A stretch of DNA of 64,000 nucleotides from positions 49,259 through 113,258 of the forward strand of contig NZ_NUGT01000080.1 of assembly GCF_002574545.1 (NCBI RefSeq). Reading direction: 5' to 3'. Shown here in pieces: positions 9,451 to 18,363 of the stretch. Both the position numbers and the translations under genes were made by a program. The notes beneath the pieces are model-generated. The model was not told the origin of the DNA. It was given only the letters and a program-made list of their open reading frames with translations, and did not search any database. The stretch's first letter is position 1. Every line of letters starts with the position of its first letter. Source of the DNA: Bacillus sp. AFS055030 (lineage in GTDB: Bacteria; Bacillota; Bacilli; Bacillales; Bacillaceae_G).

Positions 9451-9493
9451 ATAAAAAAGCATTTTTATCTCATATGAGACAAAAATGCCTTTA
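9451..9493 (-). terminator. riboswitch-controlled leader terminator of metE
   Basis: On the minus strand AAGGCATTTTTGTCTC pairs with GAGATAAAAATGCTT, followed by T-rich sequence, 24 nt upstream of metE. Its 5' arm begins where the leader ORF (9491-9544) ends. This is the expression platform of the upstream aptamer. Confidence 0.88.
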
Positions 9494-9544
9494 AGTTGGA
9501 AAACATAAATAATTAGAATACGTTAACTTAAGCTTTCTTTCCAT
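9491..9544 (-). CDS. 17-codon leader ORF inside the metE riboswitch expression platform
   Basis: It encodes MERKLKLTYSNYLCFPT. The ATG follows GGGAGGTG at optimal spacing (6 nt), one of the strongest ribosome-binding sites in the window. The stop codon touches the 5' arm of the metE leader terminator. The ribosome-binding site itself lies next to a small hairpin (CCTA...TAGG) just 3' of the aptamer. A ribosome that translated this ORF would cover the terminator arm, so translation could couple aptamer state to termination. That the peptide is made, or that the ORF matters, is inference. Confidence 0.5.
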   Translation of the reverse strand: MERKLKLTYSNYLCFPT

Positions 9545-9585
9545 AAGGCACCTCCCTATCTCTCGTAGGTCAAACAGCGTCGTTA

Positions 9586-9760
9586 GAATAGGCAGGTCTC
9601 CTGACTTAAGAATCTTTGTAAATAAAAGCCTTCCCTATATTAATAAGTGGCATCTTATTATTTACTCCTCTATTACAGTGGCGGGACCGTGTTGGAATTA
9701 AACCAAACTTCCCTTTTAAGTAAATGATTTTCAAACTTTGAAATTCATTTACACCTATTC
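9586..9760 (-). ncRNA. cobalamin riboswitch aptamer
   Basis: Read on the minus strand, the hallmark B12-box elements are present in order: GGGAAG, CACGGTCCCGCCACTGTAA (9674-9692) and AAGTCAGGAGACCTGCC (about 9592-9608). A closing stem GAATAGG (9754-9760) pairs with CCTATTC (9586-9592). It lies upstream of metE, as in many Firmicutes, and is followed by a terminator. Binding of adenosylcobalamin would be expected to turn metE off. Confidence 0.95.
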
Positions 9761-9780
9761 CCTACTATTTAGTTTTAATC

Positions 9781-9809
9781 ATTTTGTCATAAAATGCAAA
9801 AATAGTCAA
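9781..9809 (-). promoter_or_regulatory. candidate promoter of the metE leader
   Basis: TTGACT (9804-9809 complement) and CAAAAT (9781-9786 complement) are separated by 17 nt, about 20 nt upstream of the riboswitch. The -10 match is moderate. Confidence 0.45.
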
Positions 9810-9892
9810 AATATTTATTTTTTATTTTACGTGCAATTAAAAAAAATTCATTTTTAGTTTTATGAATACTGTAAATTTAGTTATTCAGACAA

Positions 9893-9955
9893 TAAAAAAC
9901 ATTCGTATGAAAACCTCATCAGTTTAATGACTGATTGATCTATTCATACGAACGC
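9893..9955 (-). terminator. intrinsic terminator of the amino-acid permease gene
   Basis: Outer arms TTCGTATGAA / TTCATACGAA enclose an inner hairpin ATCAGT-TTAATG-ACTGAT. A T-run follows on the minus strand. Confidence 0.8.
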
Positions 9956-9996
9956 ATTATTTGTTTAAAGGAACATCCTTTTAACTAAGAAATTAA

Positions 9997-11385
9997 TTAG
10001 TTAGCTATTTTTTCATCTGTTTGATCATTTAAAGGTTTACGTTTTCCGATACCAAAAGCATAGAAACAAATAACAAGAATTGCTAAGAAAATAATCCCTA
10101 CAATAAGTGAAATACGTGTATCATCATTAAACCACATACCGATTAATACCATAACTAAATACGCTAAAGTTAAGTAGTTCGTAAATGGTGCAAAAGGCAT
10201 TTTAAAAGGATGATTCTTAATTTCATCTCCCATTACTTTTCTGAAACGAATATGACTAATTAAAATGACAAACCAAGGAATCATCCCAGGTAGTACGCTT
10301 GCACTATATACATATACGAATAAGTTCTTTGGTGCAATAAAATTTAAAATAACGCCGATTACTAAACCAACTAGTACACCGATCGTACCAAATAAAGGCA
10401 CCCCGTGCTTTGAGACTTTTGTAAAATATTTAGGTGCTTGTCCATTTATACCTAATGTATAAAGCATACGACCTGCACTATAAATACCACTGTTACAGCC
10501 AGACAATGCAGCAGTGATTACGACAAAGTTAATAATTCCAGCTGCAGCTGTAATACCAAATTTTGCAAAAGTTACAACAAATGGGCTACCAATTGAATTT
10601 AGTTGATCCCAAGGGAAAACAGTTACAATTACAAAAATAGCACCAATATAGAAAATTAAAATACGCCAAATAAGACTTTGAATCGCATCTTTTAATGTCT
10701 TTTTCGGATTCTCTGCTTCTCCAGCTGTAATACCAATTAATTCAACACCTTGATAAGCTCCAACAACAAGTGATAGTGCAAAGAAGAAACCTGACCAACC
10801 ACCTGTAAAGAAGCCGCCATTTTTCCAAAGGTTAGATACACCAATTGCATTTCCTCCGTTTCCTAAACCGAAGAAAATAAGTCCAAATCCTGCAACAATC
10901 ATTAATAATATTGTGACAACTTTAATCATTGCAAACCAAAATTCAAATTCACCAAATGATTTAACCGAAACTAAATTTGCTGCACCAAGAATCGCAATTG
11001 CAATAAGTCCAGGTATCCAAGCAGGTAGATCTGGGAACCAGTACTTCATATATGCGCCAACTGCAATAATTTCTGACATTCCAACAATAACCCACTGGAA
11101 CCAGTTACTCCATGCAGTCATATACCCTGCTAAAGGATGTATATATTTATGGCCAAATGTTGCAAATGAACCTGTACTTGGCTCAACGTATAGCATTTCT
11201 CCCATTGCACGCATAATGAAGAAGATGAAAATCCCCGATATTGCATAAGCTAGCATTACAGATGGTCCTGTCCAATGAATTGTACTAGTTGAACCCATAA
11301 ATAAACCTACACCGATTGTACCGCCTAGGGCAATCATCTGAATATGGCGCGCTTTCAATCCTTTTTTCAATTGCTTTTCTGCCAT
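9997..11385 (-). CDS. amino-acid permease (APC superfamily, AAT family)
   Basis: A 462-aa cytoplasmic-membrane transporter with about 12 hydrophobic segments. The start [30 protein letters not shown] and the internal [23 protein letters not shown] are signature regions of the AAT family (GabP, AnsP, CycA, AapA relatives), which import amino acids with protons. Length is normal. The substrate cannot be assigned by eye; D-alanine/D-serine/glycine (AapA-like) is one option. AGGGGAGG precedes the ATG. The gene has its own terminator and lies 180 nt downstream of brnQ in the same direction. Confidence 0.9.
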   Translation of the reverse strand: MAEKQLKKGLKARHIQMIALGGTIGVGLFMGSTSTIHWTGPSVMLAYAISGIFIFFIMRAMGEMLYVEPSTGSFATFGHKYIHPLAGYMTAWSNWFQWVIVGMSEIIAVGAYMKYWFPDLPAWIPGLIAIAILGAANLVSVKSFGEFEFWFAMIKVVTILLMIVAGFGLIFFGLGNGGNAIGVSNLWKNGGFFTGGWSGFFFALSLVVGAYQGVELIGITAGEAENPKKTLKDAIQSLIWRILIFYIGAIFVIVTVFPWDQLNSIGSPFVVTFAKFGITAAAGIINFVVITAALSGCNSGIYSAGRMLYTLGINGQAPKYFTKVSKHGVPLFGTIGVLVGLVIGVILNFIAPKNLFVYVYSASVLPGMIPWFVILISHIRFRKVMGDEIKNHPFKMPFAPFTNYLTLAYLVMVLIGMWFNDDTRISLIVGIIFLAILVICFYAFGIGKRKPLNDQTDEKIAN

Positions 11386-11567
11386 TTTATTTCCTCCCCT
11401 TACACTACTTTAATAAAAATTTCATTTAAGAAACTTTACTTAAGTACGATTTTGTATCTGAATTGATTAAAACAAGTGTCATAATCAATCTTAAAAACCT
11501 CTCCCCTAAAACCATTACTAACTTATCAAAAATATTTACAGTTAAAAAGCTTCTTTAGTTCCTATTA

Positions 11568-12923
11568 TTAACTTATTTTTCGAATTGAATTAGGAATATT
11601 TTTCTTATTTTTCTTACGTAAAATACTAATATAAAAACCAAGAAAACCACCAATAATAGCTGGTAATATCCAACCTAAACCTAAACTATACAACGGAAGA
11701 TACTTAGAGAAGAAATGATGAATTACTTCAATCTGTATTCCAGCTGCGTTTAACCCATCAAATAGGCTCACAATAAAAGTTAAGATTAAACTACCTTGAT
11801 ACACTTCTGATCTACCTTTAAATGCATAGTGTAAGAATGTTAAGAAAATTAAGGATATAGCAATAGGATATAATGTCATTAATACAGGAATTGAAACTTT
11901 AATTAATTGGGTTAATCCTATATTTGCTATAAGAGTACTAAATACAGTCATAATGATGGCAATTTTCTTATAGGAAATGTTTGGAAACAAGTCATGGAAA
12001 AAAGTAGAACAAGCTGTAATTAGTCCAACACTCGTAGTTAAGCATGCCACTGTAATCATTAAACCTAAAAAAATTGCTCCATAAGAACCAAAATAATACT
12101 CTGATACTTTCGCTAAAACTTCAGCTCCATTATCTAATCGACCAAGTTGCTCAACACTTGAAGCCCCCATATAAGCAAGAGCAGAATAGATAATTGCTAA
12201 AAGTGTAGCAGCTATAGCTGTTGACTTTCCACAAACGATCATTAGCTGTTTTTTAGTTGTAACTCCTTTTCCTTTAATTGCGTTTACAATAATAATTCCA
12301 AAAACAAACGCTACAAGAGCATCCATTGTTAAATAACCTTCTTGAAAACCTTTAAAAAATACATTTGTTGAGTATCCTTTAAATGGCTCTTGAAATTTTC
12401 CAATTGGACGAATAATAGCGATTACAACAAGCAATCCGATAAACGTTAATTTAATAGGAGTTAGAAATTTTCCAACTACATCAATAATCTTTGTAGGATT
12501 AAGTGATAACAAGCATGTAACTGTGAAAAATAAGATTGTAAATATGATTAAAGCACCAGGATTTGCATCATTCGACAAAAAGGGTTTAACGCCAATTTCA
12601 AACGATACATTCCCTGATCTAGGGATCGCAAAAAATGGACCAATTGCTAGATAGAGAACCGTAGTAAACACAATACCAAACAACGGATGTACACGTCTAG
12701 CTAAAGATTGTAAATTTTTTTCACCTGAAAAAACAAAAGCTGTAACACCTAATAATGGTAGTCCAACTCCAGTAACTAAAAAACCGGCATTGGCAATCCA
12801 TAAGTTTTTTCCGGCTAACTGTCCAAGTATGGGTGGAAAAATTAGATTTCCTGCTCCAAAAAACAGTGCAAATAACATAAAACCTAAAATGATGATAAAA
12901 GTATTAGGTACTCTTGGTGACAT
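11568..12923 (-). CDS. brnQ: branched-chain amino-acid carrier (LIVCS family)
   Basis: A sodium-coupled importer of leucine, isoleucine and valine of about 451 aa with 12 predicted membrane segments. The N-terminal FALFFGAGNLIFPPILGQLAG is diagnostic of BrnQ/BraB, and the C-terminal region ends in a short basic tail. An in-frame TTG at 12932 is possible, but CGGAG is placed 9 nt before the ATG at 12923. Imperfect CodY-like boxes lie upstream, consistent with the CodY control known for branched-chain carriers in bacilli. Confidence 0.92.
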   Translation of the reverse strand: MSPRVPNTFIIILGFMLFALFFGAGNLIFPPILGQLAGKNLWIANAGFLVTGVGLPLLGVTAFVFSGEKNLQSLARRVHPLFGIVFTTVLYLAIGPFFAIPRSGNVSFEIGVKPFLSNDANPGALIIFTILFFTVTCLLSLNPTKIIDVVGKFLTPIKLTFIGLLVVIAIIRPIGKFQEPFKGYSTNVFFKGFQEGYLTMDALVAFVFGIIIVNAIKGKGVTTKKQLMIVCGKSTAIAATLLAIIYSALAYMGASSVEQLGRLDNGAEVLAKVSEYYFGSYGAIFLGLMITVACLTTSVGLITACSTFFHDLFPNISYKKIAIIMTVFSTLIANIGLTQLIKVSIPVLMTLYPIAISLIFLTFLHYAFKGRSEVYQGSLILTFIVSLFDGLNAAGIQIEVIHHFFSKYLPLYSLGLGWILPAIIGGFLGFYISILRKKNKKNIPNSIRKIS

Positions 12924-12965
12924 AAACAACAACTCCGATTAATAATTTGTATTAAAGTTTCCCAA

Positions 12966-13036
12966 TTGGACTAATTTTCAGACCAAACAATCTTACCTCA
13001 GATTTCTATCAAATTCAATAAAATTTCAATAAAATT
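12966..13036 (-). promoter_or_regulatory. candidate CodY-like sites upstream of brnQ
   Basis: The segment 13022-13036 differs from the CodY consensus AATTTTCWGAAAATT at three positions, and a perfect right half-site (TCTGAAAATT) lies about 12971-12980. CodY control of brnQ is known in bacilli. These sites are imperfect in AT-rich DNA, so they are only suggestive. Confidence 0.3.
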
Positions 13037-13177
13037 ATTCTATATTAAGATATTGTTTCTTCGTCTGATACTATTTTGACACAAAATATTCAAAACTATT
13101 GATCCTATTCAGTCGTTTCACTATTAGATTGTTGCTTGCAGAGCATTTATGCTTGGTTTAAAAGTAAAAATTAATCA

Positions 13178-13219
13178 TAAAAAAAGAGCCTCAATTGATA
13201 AACTGAGGTGCTTTTTAAT
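13178..13219. terminator. bidirectional-looking intrinsic terminator
   Basis: AAAGAGCCTCA and TGAGGTGCTTTTT pair around TTGATAAAC-like loop sequence, with A-run and T-run on opposite sides. It lies just downstream of the small minus-strand ORF at 13228. Confidence 0.7.
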
Positions 13220-13227
13220 TGTTCTAT

Positions 13228-13437
13228 TTATACAATTGCATAATTATTTAAAAGTTTAATCATATGGACCTTATTGAACTTTTGCTTTGTTTTTTTATAT
13301 ATAATTGGTTCATGCTGCGCGAAATTTGCTAAAACCATAGTAAGAGCAGTACCTATTACATGAAGGATTATTACTAAAAATAAATAATACATTAAATATG
13401 ATGCTAAAAATAACACTACTAACCATTCGAACCACAT
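13228..13437 (-). CDS. possible small membrane protein, unknown
   Basis: A 69-aa ORF with a long hydrophobic N-terminal half (two membrane segments, FEWLVVLFLASYLMYYLFLV) and a basic tail. A terminator directly follows it, which argues that it is real. There is no clear ribosome-binding site before the ATG, and I do not recognise the family. It could be a fragment. Confidence 0.3.
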   Translation of the reverse strand: MWFEWLVVLFLASYLMYYLFLVIILHVIGTALTMVLANFAQHEPIIYKKTKQKFNKVHMIKLLNNYAIV

Positions 13438-13539
13438 AGAAAATGCGTGATTGCTTGTATAAATATAATCATATGAACTAGCCTAAAACCTATAAAAAGG
13501 GGTCCTAGAAGGGCTAGAATAACACTGTAATAAAATAAA

Positions 13540-13610
13540 GAGGCAGTATACCACTATTATAATACTTAAGAAGCTTCTACGTATTATAACGAGGATACTG
13601 CCCTTTATAA
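13540..13610 (-). terminator. long stem-loop terminator of the gnt operon
   Basis: Outer arms GGCAGTATACC / GGATACTGCC enclose inner arms TTATAATAC / GTATTATAA. A T-rich tract follows on the minus strand, 50 nt past the gntP stop. The stem is unusually long and nested. Confidence 0.75.
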
Positions 13611-13656
13611 TTAATTAACTAACCGTATGAGAAAAGAAAATATCTCACTTGGTTCT

Positions 13657-15003
13657 TTATACGAATAAACTTAGTAAAAGAATAAATACCAATCCGCAAA
13701 CGGAAATAATTGTTTCTAGTAATGTCCAAGTTAAGAAAGTTTCTTTCATCGATAACCCAAAATATTCTTTAAACATCCAGAAACCTGCATCATTAACGTG
13801 TGAAGCGATTAAGCTACCAGCTCCAGTTGCTAAAACGACTAAAGCTAAGTTAACGTCAGATTGACCTAACATTGGTATGACTAAACCAGATGTAGTTAAT
13901 GCTGCAACAGTAGCAGAACCTAGTGAAATACGTAGGATTGCTGCAATAATCCATGCAAGTAAAATGGGTGAGATTGAAGTTCCTTTGAATAACTCAGCTA
14001 CATAATCACCAACACCGCCATCAATTAACACTTGTTTAAAGGCTCCGCCGCCTCCGATGATTAAGAGCATCATCCCAATATGTGTAATTGCAGTTGTACA
14101 AGAGTTCATAATTTCTTTAATAGGAATTTTTCTAGCTAATCCCATTGTATAGATTGCCACTAAAAGTGATATCACCATAGCTGTACCTGCATTACCAATA
14201 AAGCGGATCGCTACTAGTAGGCCATTATCATCAAATCCAATTGTTTTTTGAAGTAAATTAACAATTGTTGCAAATGACATTAAAATAACAGGAAGTAAAG
14301 CCGTAAAAACACTAATTCCAAAACCAGGAGTTTCTTCAAGTTTAAATGTTTTTTGTTCACCTAAAGATGCAATATTACCTGTTTTAGTGAAAGATTCAGG
14401 TACTAACTTTTTAGCAAGCTTTGTAAACAAAGGACCTGCGATAAAAACAGTAGGTAATGCAATAATGAATCCGTACAGTAATACTTCACCTAAATTTGCA
14501 TGATATTCACCAGCGATTACTGTTGGACCTGGATGTGGCGGTAAGAAACCATGTGTGACAGATAAAGCAGCCGCCATTGGAATACCTAAATATAAAATAG
14601 AAACTTTTAATTGTCTTGATATAGCAAATACAATCGGAATCAATAATACTAATCCTACTTCGAAAAATAGAGCGACACCAATAATGAATGAAGCAACAAC
14701 AACTGCCCATTGGATGTTCTTTTCACCGAATTTATTAACAAGTGTCATCGCAATTCGTTGCGCGCCACCAGAATCAGCGATCAACTTACCAAGCATTGCA
14801 CCAAGTCCAAATATTAGTGCTAAATGGCCAAGTGTTCCGCCTAATCCTGCTTCAATGGTTGTGCCAATATTATCTGGTTTTATTCCAAGTGCTAAAGCAA
14901 CTCCAAATGAAACAATAATTAATGAAAGAAATGTATTTAATTTTAACTTCATGATTAAAACTAGTAATGCAATTATTCCGATAGCTACTATAACTAGTGG
15001 CAT
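13657..15003 (-). CDS. gntP: gluconate permease (GntP family)
   Basis: A 448-aa membrane transporter with about 12 to 14 hydrophobic segments, full length for the GntP family. Conserved features include FGLGAMLGKLIADSGGAQRIA, GFLPPHPGPTVIAG and SHVNDAGFWMFKEYFGLS, all typical of gluconate:H+ symporters. It is the last gene of gntR-gntK-gntP, starting 18 nt after the kinase stop with AGGGGG upstream. It imports gluconate for GntK. gntZ, present at the end of the B. subtilis operon, is absent here. Confidence 0.95.
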   Translation of the reverse strand: MPLVIVAIGIIALLVLIMKLKLNTFLSLIIVSFGVALALGIKPDNIGTTIEAGLGGTLGHLALIFGLGAMLGKLIADSGGAQRIAMTLVNKFGEKNIQWAVVVASFIIGVALFFEVGLVLLIPIVFAISRQLKVSILYLGIPMAAALSVTHGFLPPHPGPTVIAGEYHANLGEVLLYGFIIALPTVFIAGPLFTKLAKKLVPESFTKTGNIASLGEQKTFKLEETPGFGISVFTALLPVILMSFATIVNLLQKTIGFDDNGLLVAIRFIGNAGTAMVISLLVAIYTMGLARKIPIKEIMNSCTTAITHIGMMLLIIGGGGAFKQVLIDGGVGDYVAELFKGTSISPILLAWIIAAILRISLGSATVAALTTSGLVIPMLGQSDVNLALVVLATGAGSLIASHVNDAGFWMFKEYFGLSMKETFLTWTLLETIISVCGLVFILLLSLFV

Positions 15004-15021
15004 GGAAATTCCCCCTAAAAT

Positions 15022-16566
15022 TTATTTGTTTTTATTTATTAATCCTCTTTGATAATTAGCAATGCTCTTATAATCTTTTTCTAATACTCTCGATAAGCTA
15101 ATGAAAATAGGCAATAATTCACGATATTCTTTTACTGCTTCTTCATTCGGAGTATGTTTGTGAGTATTACCAACCATTTCAGATACTACATCAAAGGATT
15201 CTATTTTTCCTGTTGCATATAGACCTAAAATACAAGCACCAAGACAAGAACTTTCATAGCTTTCTGGTACAACTACATCTAAATCAAAAATATCGGACAT
15301 CATCTGACGCCATACATTAGATCTTGCGAACCCACCAGTTGCTTGAATGTTAGTTACTGGTCCATCCATACATTCCAATAAAGCTAAAAATACAGTGTAT
15401 AAGTTGTATATAACACCCTCAAGTGCAGAGCGAATCATATGCTCCTTCTTGTGTGCCATCGTTAAGCCGAAAAAGGATCCTCGAACATCTGGGTTCCATA
15501 AAGGTGCACGTTCACCAGCTAAATAAGGATGGAATAATAAGCCATCTGCTCCTGGTTTTACATTTTCAGCAATCCTTGTTAGTACTTCATATGGATCAAT
15601 GCCTAATCTTTTTGCAGTTTCAACTTCCGAAGCCGCAAATTCATCACGAATCCATCTAAAAATCATTCCGCCATTGTTTACTGGTCCACCGATGACCCAA
15701 TGTTTTTCTGTTAGTGCATAGCAAAATATTCGTCCTTTTTCATCAGTTTGTGGTTTGTCAATAATCGTTCGAATTGCACCACTTGTCCCGATTGTGACTG
15801 CAATTTCTCCTTTTCGAATCGCATTCACTCCAAGATTAGAAAGTACGCCATCGCTTGCACCAATTACAAAAGGAGTTTGTGGATCAATTCCTATTTGTCT
15901 AGCTAATTCAAAATTACAATTTGTAAAAATCTCAGTAGTAGGTACTAATCTTGATAGTTGTTCTGGTGTAATCCCTGCAATTTGTAATGCTTCTTCATCC
16001 CAATCTAATGTTTTAAGATTCATCATACCCATGGCTGAAGCAAGTGAATGATCGACAACATATTCATCGAAGAATTTTTTAAATATATATTCTTTAATCC
16101 CAATATATTTTTTCGCCTTCTGAGCGATTTCAGGTCGTTCATTTACAATCCAAGTTATCTTGCTTAAAGGCGACATTGGATGAATAGGAGTTCCTGTACG
16201 TTTGTATACTTCATGACCATTTAATTCATCTTTTATTTTATGAGTCCAAGACTCACTTCGATTATCTGCCCATGTAATACAAGGCGTTAATGGTCGATCA
16301 TTTTCATCCATGGCAATGAGACTATGCATGGCACTACTAAAAGAAATAAATAATATATTTTTTTGAGCATGTTGTTTCATTATTTTAGAAATTGCTTGTA
16401 CTAAAGCTGCAAAGATCTCTTCTGGGTCTTGTTCAGCTGTTGAAATATCAGGTGTATAGAGAGGGTATCCGATATTCTCTTGTTGAATGACTTCACCTGC
16501 TTCAGTAAATAAAACGGCTTTTGTACTTGTAGTACCGATGTCTAACCCTAACATGTAATTTGTCAT
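15022..16566 (-). CDS. gntK: gluconokinase (FGGY family)
   Basis: A 514-aa FGGY carbohydrate kinase that phosphorylates gluconate to 6-phosphogluconate. The N-terminal ATP motif LGLDIGTTSTKAVLF, the middle GASDGVLSNLG and TIGTSGA segments and the C-terminal ATGGFARSNVWRQMMSD are family landmarks. The ATG at 16566 overlaps the gntR stop as ATGA, with AAAGGAG upstream inside gntR. The longer reading from 16611 is an extension into gntR. Context (gntR, gntP) fixes the substrate. Confidence 0.95.
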   Translation of the reverse strand: MTNYMLGLDIGTTSTKAVLFTEAGEVIQQENIGYPLYTPDISTAEQDPEEIFAALVQAISKIMKQHAQKNILFISFSSAMHSLIAMDENDRPLTPCITWADNRSESWTHKIKDELNGHEVYKRTGTPIHPMSPLSKITWIVNERPEIAQKAKKYIGIKEYIFKKFFDEYVVDHSLASAMGMMNLKTLDWDEEALQIAGITPEQLSRLVPTTEIFTNCNFELARQIGIDPQTPFVIGASDGVLSNLGVNAIRKGEIAVTIGTSGAIRTIIDKPQTDEKGRIFCYALTEKHWVIGGPVNNGGMIFRWIRDEFAASEVETAKRLGIDPYEVLTRIAENVKPGADGLLFHPYLAGERAPLWNPDVRGSFFGLTMAHKKEHMIRSALEGVIYNLYTVFLALLECMDGPVTNIQATGGFARSNVWRQMMSDIFDLDVVVPESYESSCLGACILGLYATGKIESFDVVSEMVGNTHKHTPNEEAVKEYRELLPIFISLSRVLEKDYKSIANYQRGLINKNK

Positions 16567-17291
16567 TTTTCTTGTTCTACTCCTTTTGAAAACATTTGTT
16601 GTGATCTCCATAGATCTTCTACTTTTCCTTGAACATCGTCAAAGTTTTGATGTAAAGATTGAATCATAAGTTCTCTATTCTTCGTACTAATTGCATCAAT
16701 ATATAATTGATGATTATCGACTATTCGTTGAAAGTCTTCGTATTTTTCCTTAAATCGTACTCGCATCGATAAAAGGATAAACGCTTCCATGACTGGTTTT
16801 GCATTATTCCAGATCATTAAAATGTATGAATGATCAATGGCACGAATAATTGTTTCATGGAATAAAACATCTTGAAATGAAAACTCATCGGCATCTTGAT
16901 ATTTAATAGCAACTTTCATCATTTCAAGAATTTTACTAAGTTCCATCACCAAATCTTTCGTGTTTAATTTAACTAATCGTTCAAATACAAATGTTTCGAT
17001 TAGTAATCGCACATCATATATTTCTTCTATTTCTTTATCAGTTAATCCAATAACAACTGCACCCATTCTTTCTAAACAAATCAGATTTTCAGATGCAAGC
17101 GTTTTTAATGCTTCTCTAATAGGAGAACGACTTACATTAAAATCGGCAGCCAATTTATTTTCTGATAACTTGGTACCGCTTTCAATTAAACCAGAAATTA
17201 TTTTCATCCTTAATTCATATGTTACACGATCACCAGCTGAAGCTTTTGATAACCATTTTTCTGGATAAAGATTTTGCTTTAATTCTGACAT
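16563..17291 (-). CDS. gntR: gluconate operon repressor (GntR/FCD family)
   Basis: A 242-aa regulator. Its N-terminal winged helix-turn-helix of the GntR type covers ISGLIESGTKLSENKLAADFNVSRSPIREALKTLASENLI, and an FCD ligand-binding domain forms the rest. Size and operon position match B. subtilis GntR (first gene of the gnt operon), which represses it until gluconate binds. An 18-bp perfect palindrome sits 26 nt upstream of the start, and a cre-like site for CcpA lies beyond it, so both induction and catabolite repression are expected. Confidence 0.93.
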   Translation of the reverse strand: MSELKQNLYPEKWLSKASAGDRVTYELRMKIISGLIESGTKLSENKLAADFNVSRSPIREALKTLASENLICLERMGAVVIGLTDKEIEEIYDVRLLIETFVFERLVKLNTKDLVMELSKILEMMKVAIKYQDADEFSFQDVLFHETIIRAIDHSYILMIWNNAKPVMEAFILLSMRVRFKEKYEDFQRIVDNHQLYIDAISTKNRELMIQSLHQNFDDVQGKVEDLWRSQQMFSKGVEQEK

Positions 17292-17316
17292 AGGTTCACC
17301 TTCGTTTCATACGAGT

Positions 17317-17334
17317 ATACTTGTATACAAGTAT
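17317..17334. promoter_or_regulatory. GntR operator
   Basis: ATACTTGTATACAAGTAT is a perfect 18-bp palindrome located just upstream of gntR. It corresponds to the operator known for the B. subtilis gnt operon. Confidence 0.85.
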
Positions 17335-17354
17335 TATAGAACATAATAAAAAAA

Positions 17355-17370
17355 ATGCAAGCGCTTTTAC
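17355..17370. promoter_or_regulatory. cre-like site (CcpA)
   Basis: ATGCAAGCGCTTTTAC matches the catabolite-responsive element consensus around AAGCGCTT with one or two mismatches at the ends. It is close to the gnt promoter region. Confidence 0.55.
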
Positions 17371-17392
17371 TTCAATTTACGCTACTCTGAAA

Positions 17393-17509
17393 TCGACGTT
17401 TTAATATCATTAAAAATGCTTACTAGGAATTTTGTATAAAACGTCGACGAACCAATTAAGTATTCCTAGTCATTAATTGGGGCTAAATACATTATAGGAT
17501 TCCTATAAT
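17393..17509. repeat. interlocking inverted repeats upstream of gntR
   Basis: Three perfect arm pairs interleave: TCGACGTTTTA (17393-17403) with its complement (17437-17447); ACTAGGAAT (17422-17430) with 17462-17470; CCAATTAA (17452-17459) with 17473-17480. A fourth near-palindrome follows at 17491-17509 (ATTATAGGA/TCCTATAAT). The order A-B-A'-C-B'-C' cannot be one nested hairpin; as RNA it would be a chained pseudoknot. No gene overlaps it. Confidence 0.7.
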
Positions 17510-17686
17510 TTCAATATTTTAGTTAGAAAAAAAAAACGAAATTAAAATCTTCATGTTCTTTTTAGTAAACAGACTTTGTTACCTAAATTACATCATATTC
17601 TTACATAATTAATACCAAAAATTACCACTTATCTTAGATTAAGTAATTGGTCACTTTCTTCATATAAAATAACACTCACTAGTAGA

Positions 17687-17824
17687 ATGCCTCTTTTTAA
17701 TCTAAAACAATACACATCAACTCCTTATCTAAATTCGGCTTGTTTGTTAGTGATTAGTGCAGGGAGTTATTTACTAGCGCATAAAGTATTAAAAAAAGCT
17801 CAAGTTCCAAACTTACTTAAATAG
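17687..17824 (+). CDS. possible 45-aa membrane peptide
   Basis: An ORF of 45 codons with a central hydrophobic segment (ACLLVISAGSYLLA) followed by a basic tail (HKVLKKAQVPNLLK). It lies in the otherwise empty 17.3-17.9 kb gap. No good ribosome-binding site precedes the ATG, so support is only composition. Confidence 0.25.
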   Translation: MPLFNLKQYTSTPYLNSACLLVISAGSYLLAHKVLKKAQVPNLLK

Positions 17825-17919
17825 TTTTAAGTAATCGTTCTTCAGAATAGAATGAATTTAAAGATGAGCTTACTATTTTTCTTTTTAAAGAAACTAACTG
17901 ATAGAAGGAGATATGAACT

Positions 17920-18174
17920 ATGAGTCATTTCTTATTAAGTAGACTAGGCAACTGGAAAATTCAAATTCACTGCCACGCTGGAATTAGGACTGTTGGAAAT
18001 GATCGAGAAGTACTATTGCTAGATGAAGAACATGAAAAAATTGCACATTTTTCAATTGATTCTAAAGGAGCCTTTTTAATACTTCAAATCCCTTGGGGTG
18101 GTTATGTAAAAATTAAGGAGGGTTACCAAACAATCGTTGTACATATTCCGTATGAAGAAGATATAGAGGAATAG
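17920..18174 (+). CDS. hypothetical protein (84 aa)
   Basis: A small soluble protein with a strong GAAGGAG ribosome-binding site 9 nt before the ATG. It contains several alternating beta-like segments (KIQIHCHAG, REVLLLDE, GAFLILQIPWGGYVKI, QTIVVHIPY) and an acidic end. I do not recognise the family. No operon partner is evident; the next gene starts about 190 nt downstream. Confidence 0.65.
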   Translation: MSHFLLSRLGNWKIQIHCHAGIRTVGNDREVLLLDEEHEKIAHFSIDSKGAFLILQIPWGGYVKIKEGYQTIVVHIPYEEDIEE

Positions 18175-18363
18175 TTGAATGTATTATTGGCTTTATAAAT
18201 AATCGCATATATTAAAATTAAAGGCTCTTTTCGTAAACTTTGTTGCTTTTAGATATTAAGGATTAACTGTGTTTTAAAATCTTATTGGAATATTCTACCT
18301 TTACGCTTTGTTGTGTTAAAATAGGAATATATGTTCTGTTATTAAATGTGGGATAACTTTAAG

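Noticed and set aside
14555-15052. 165-aa ORF antisense to gntP
   Set aside because: Opposite-strand shadow of a well-supported transporter gene; no start signals.
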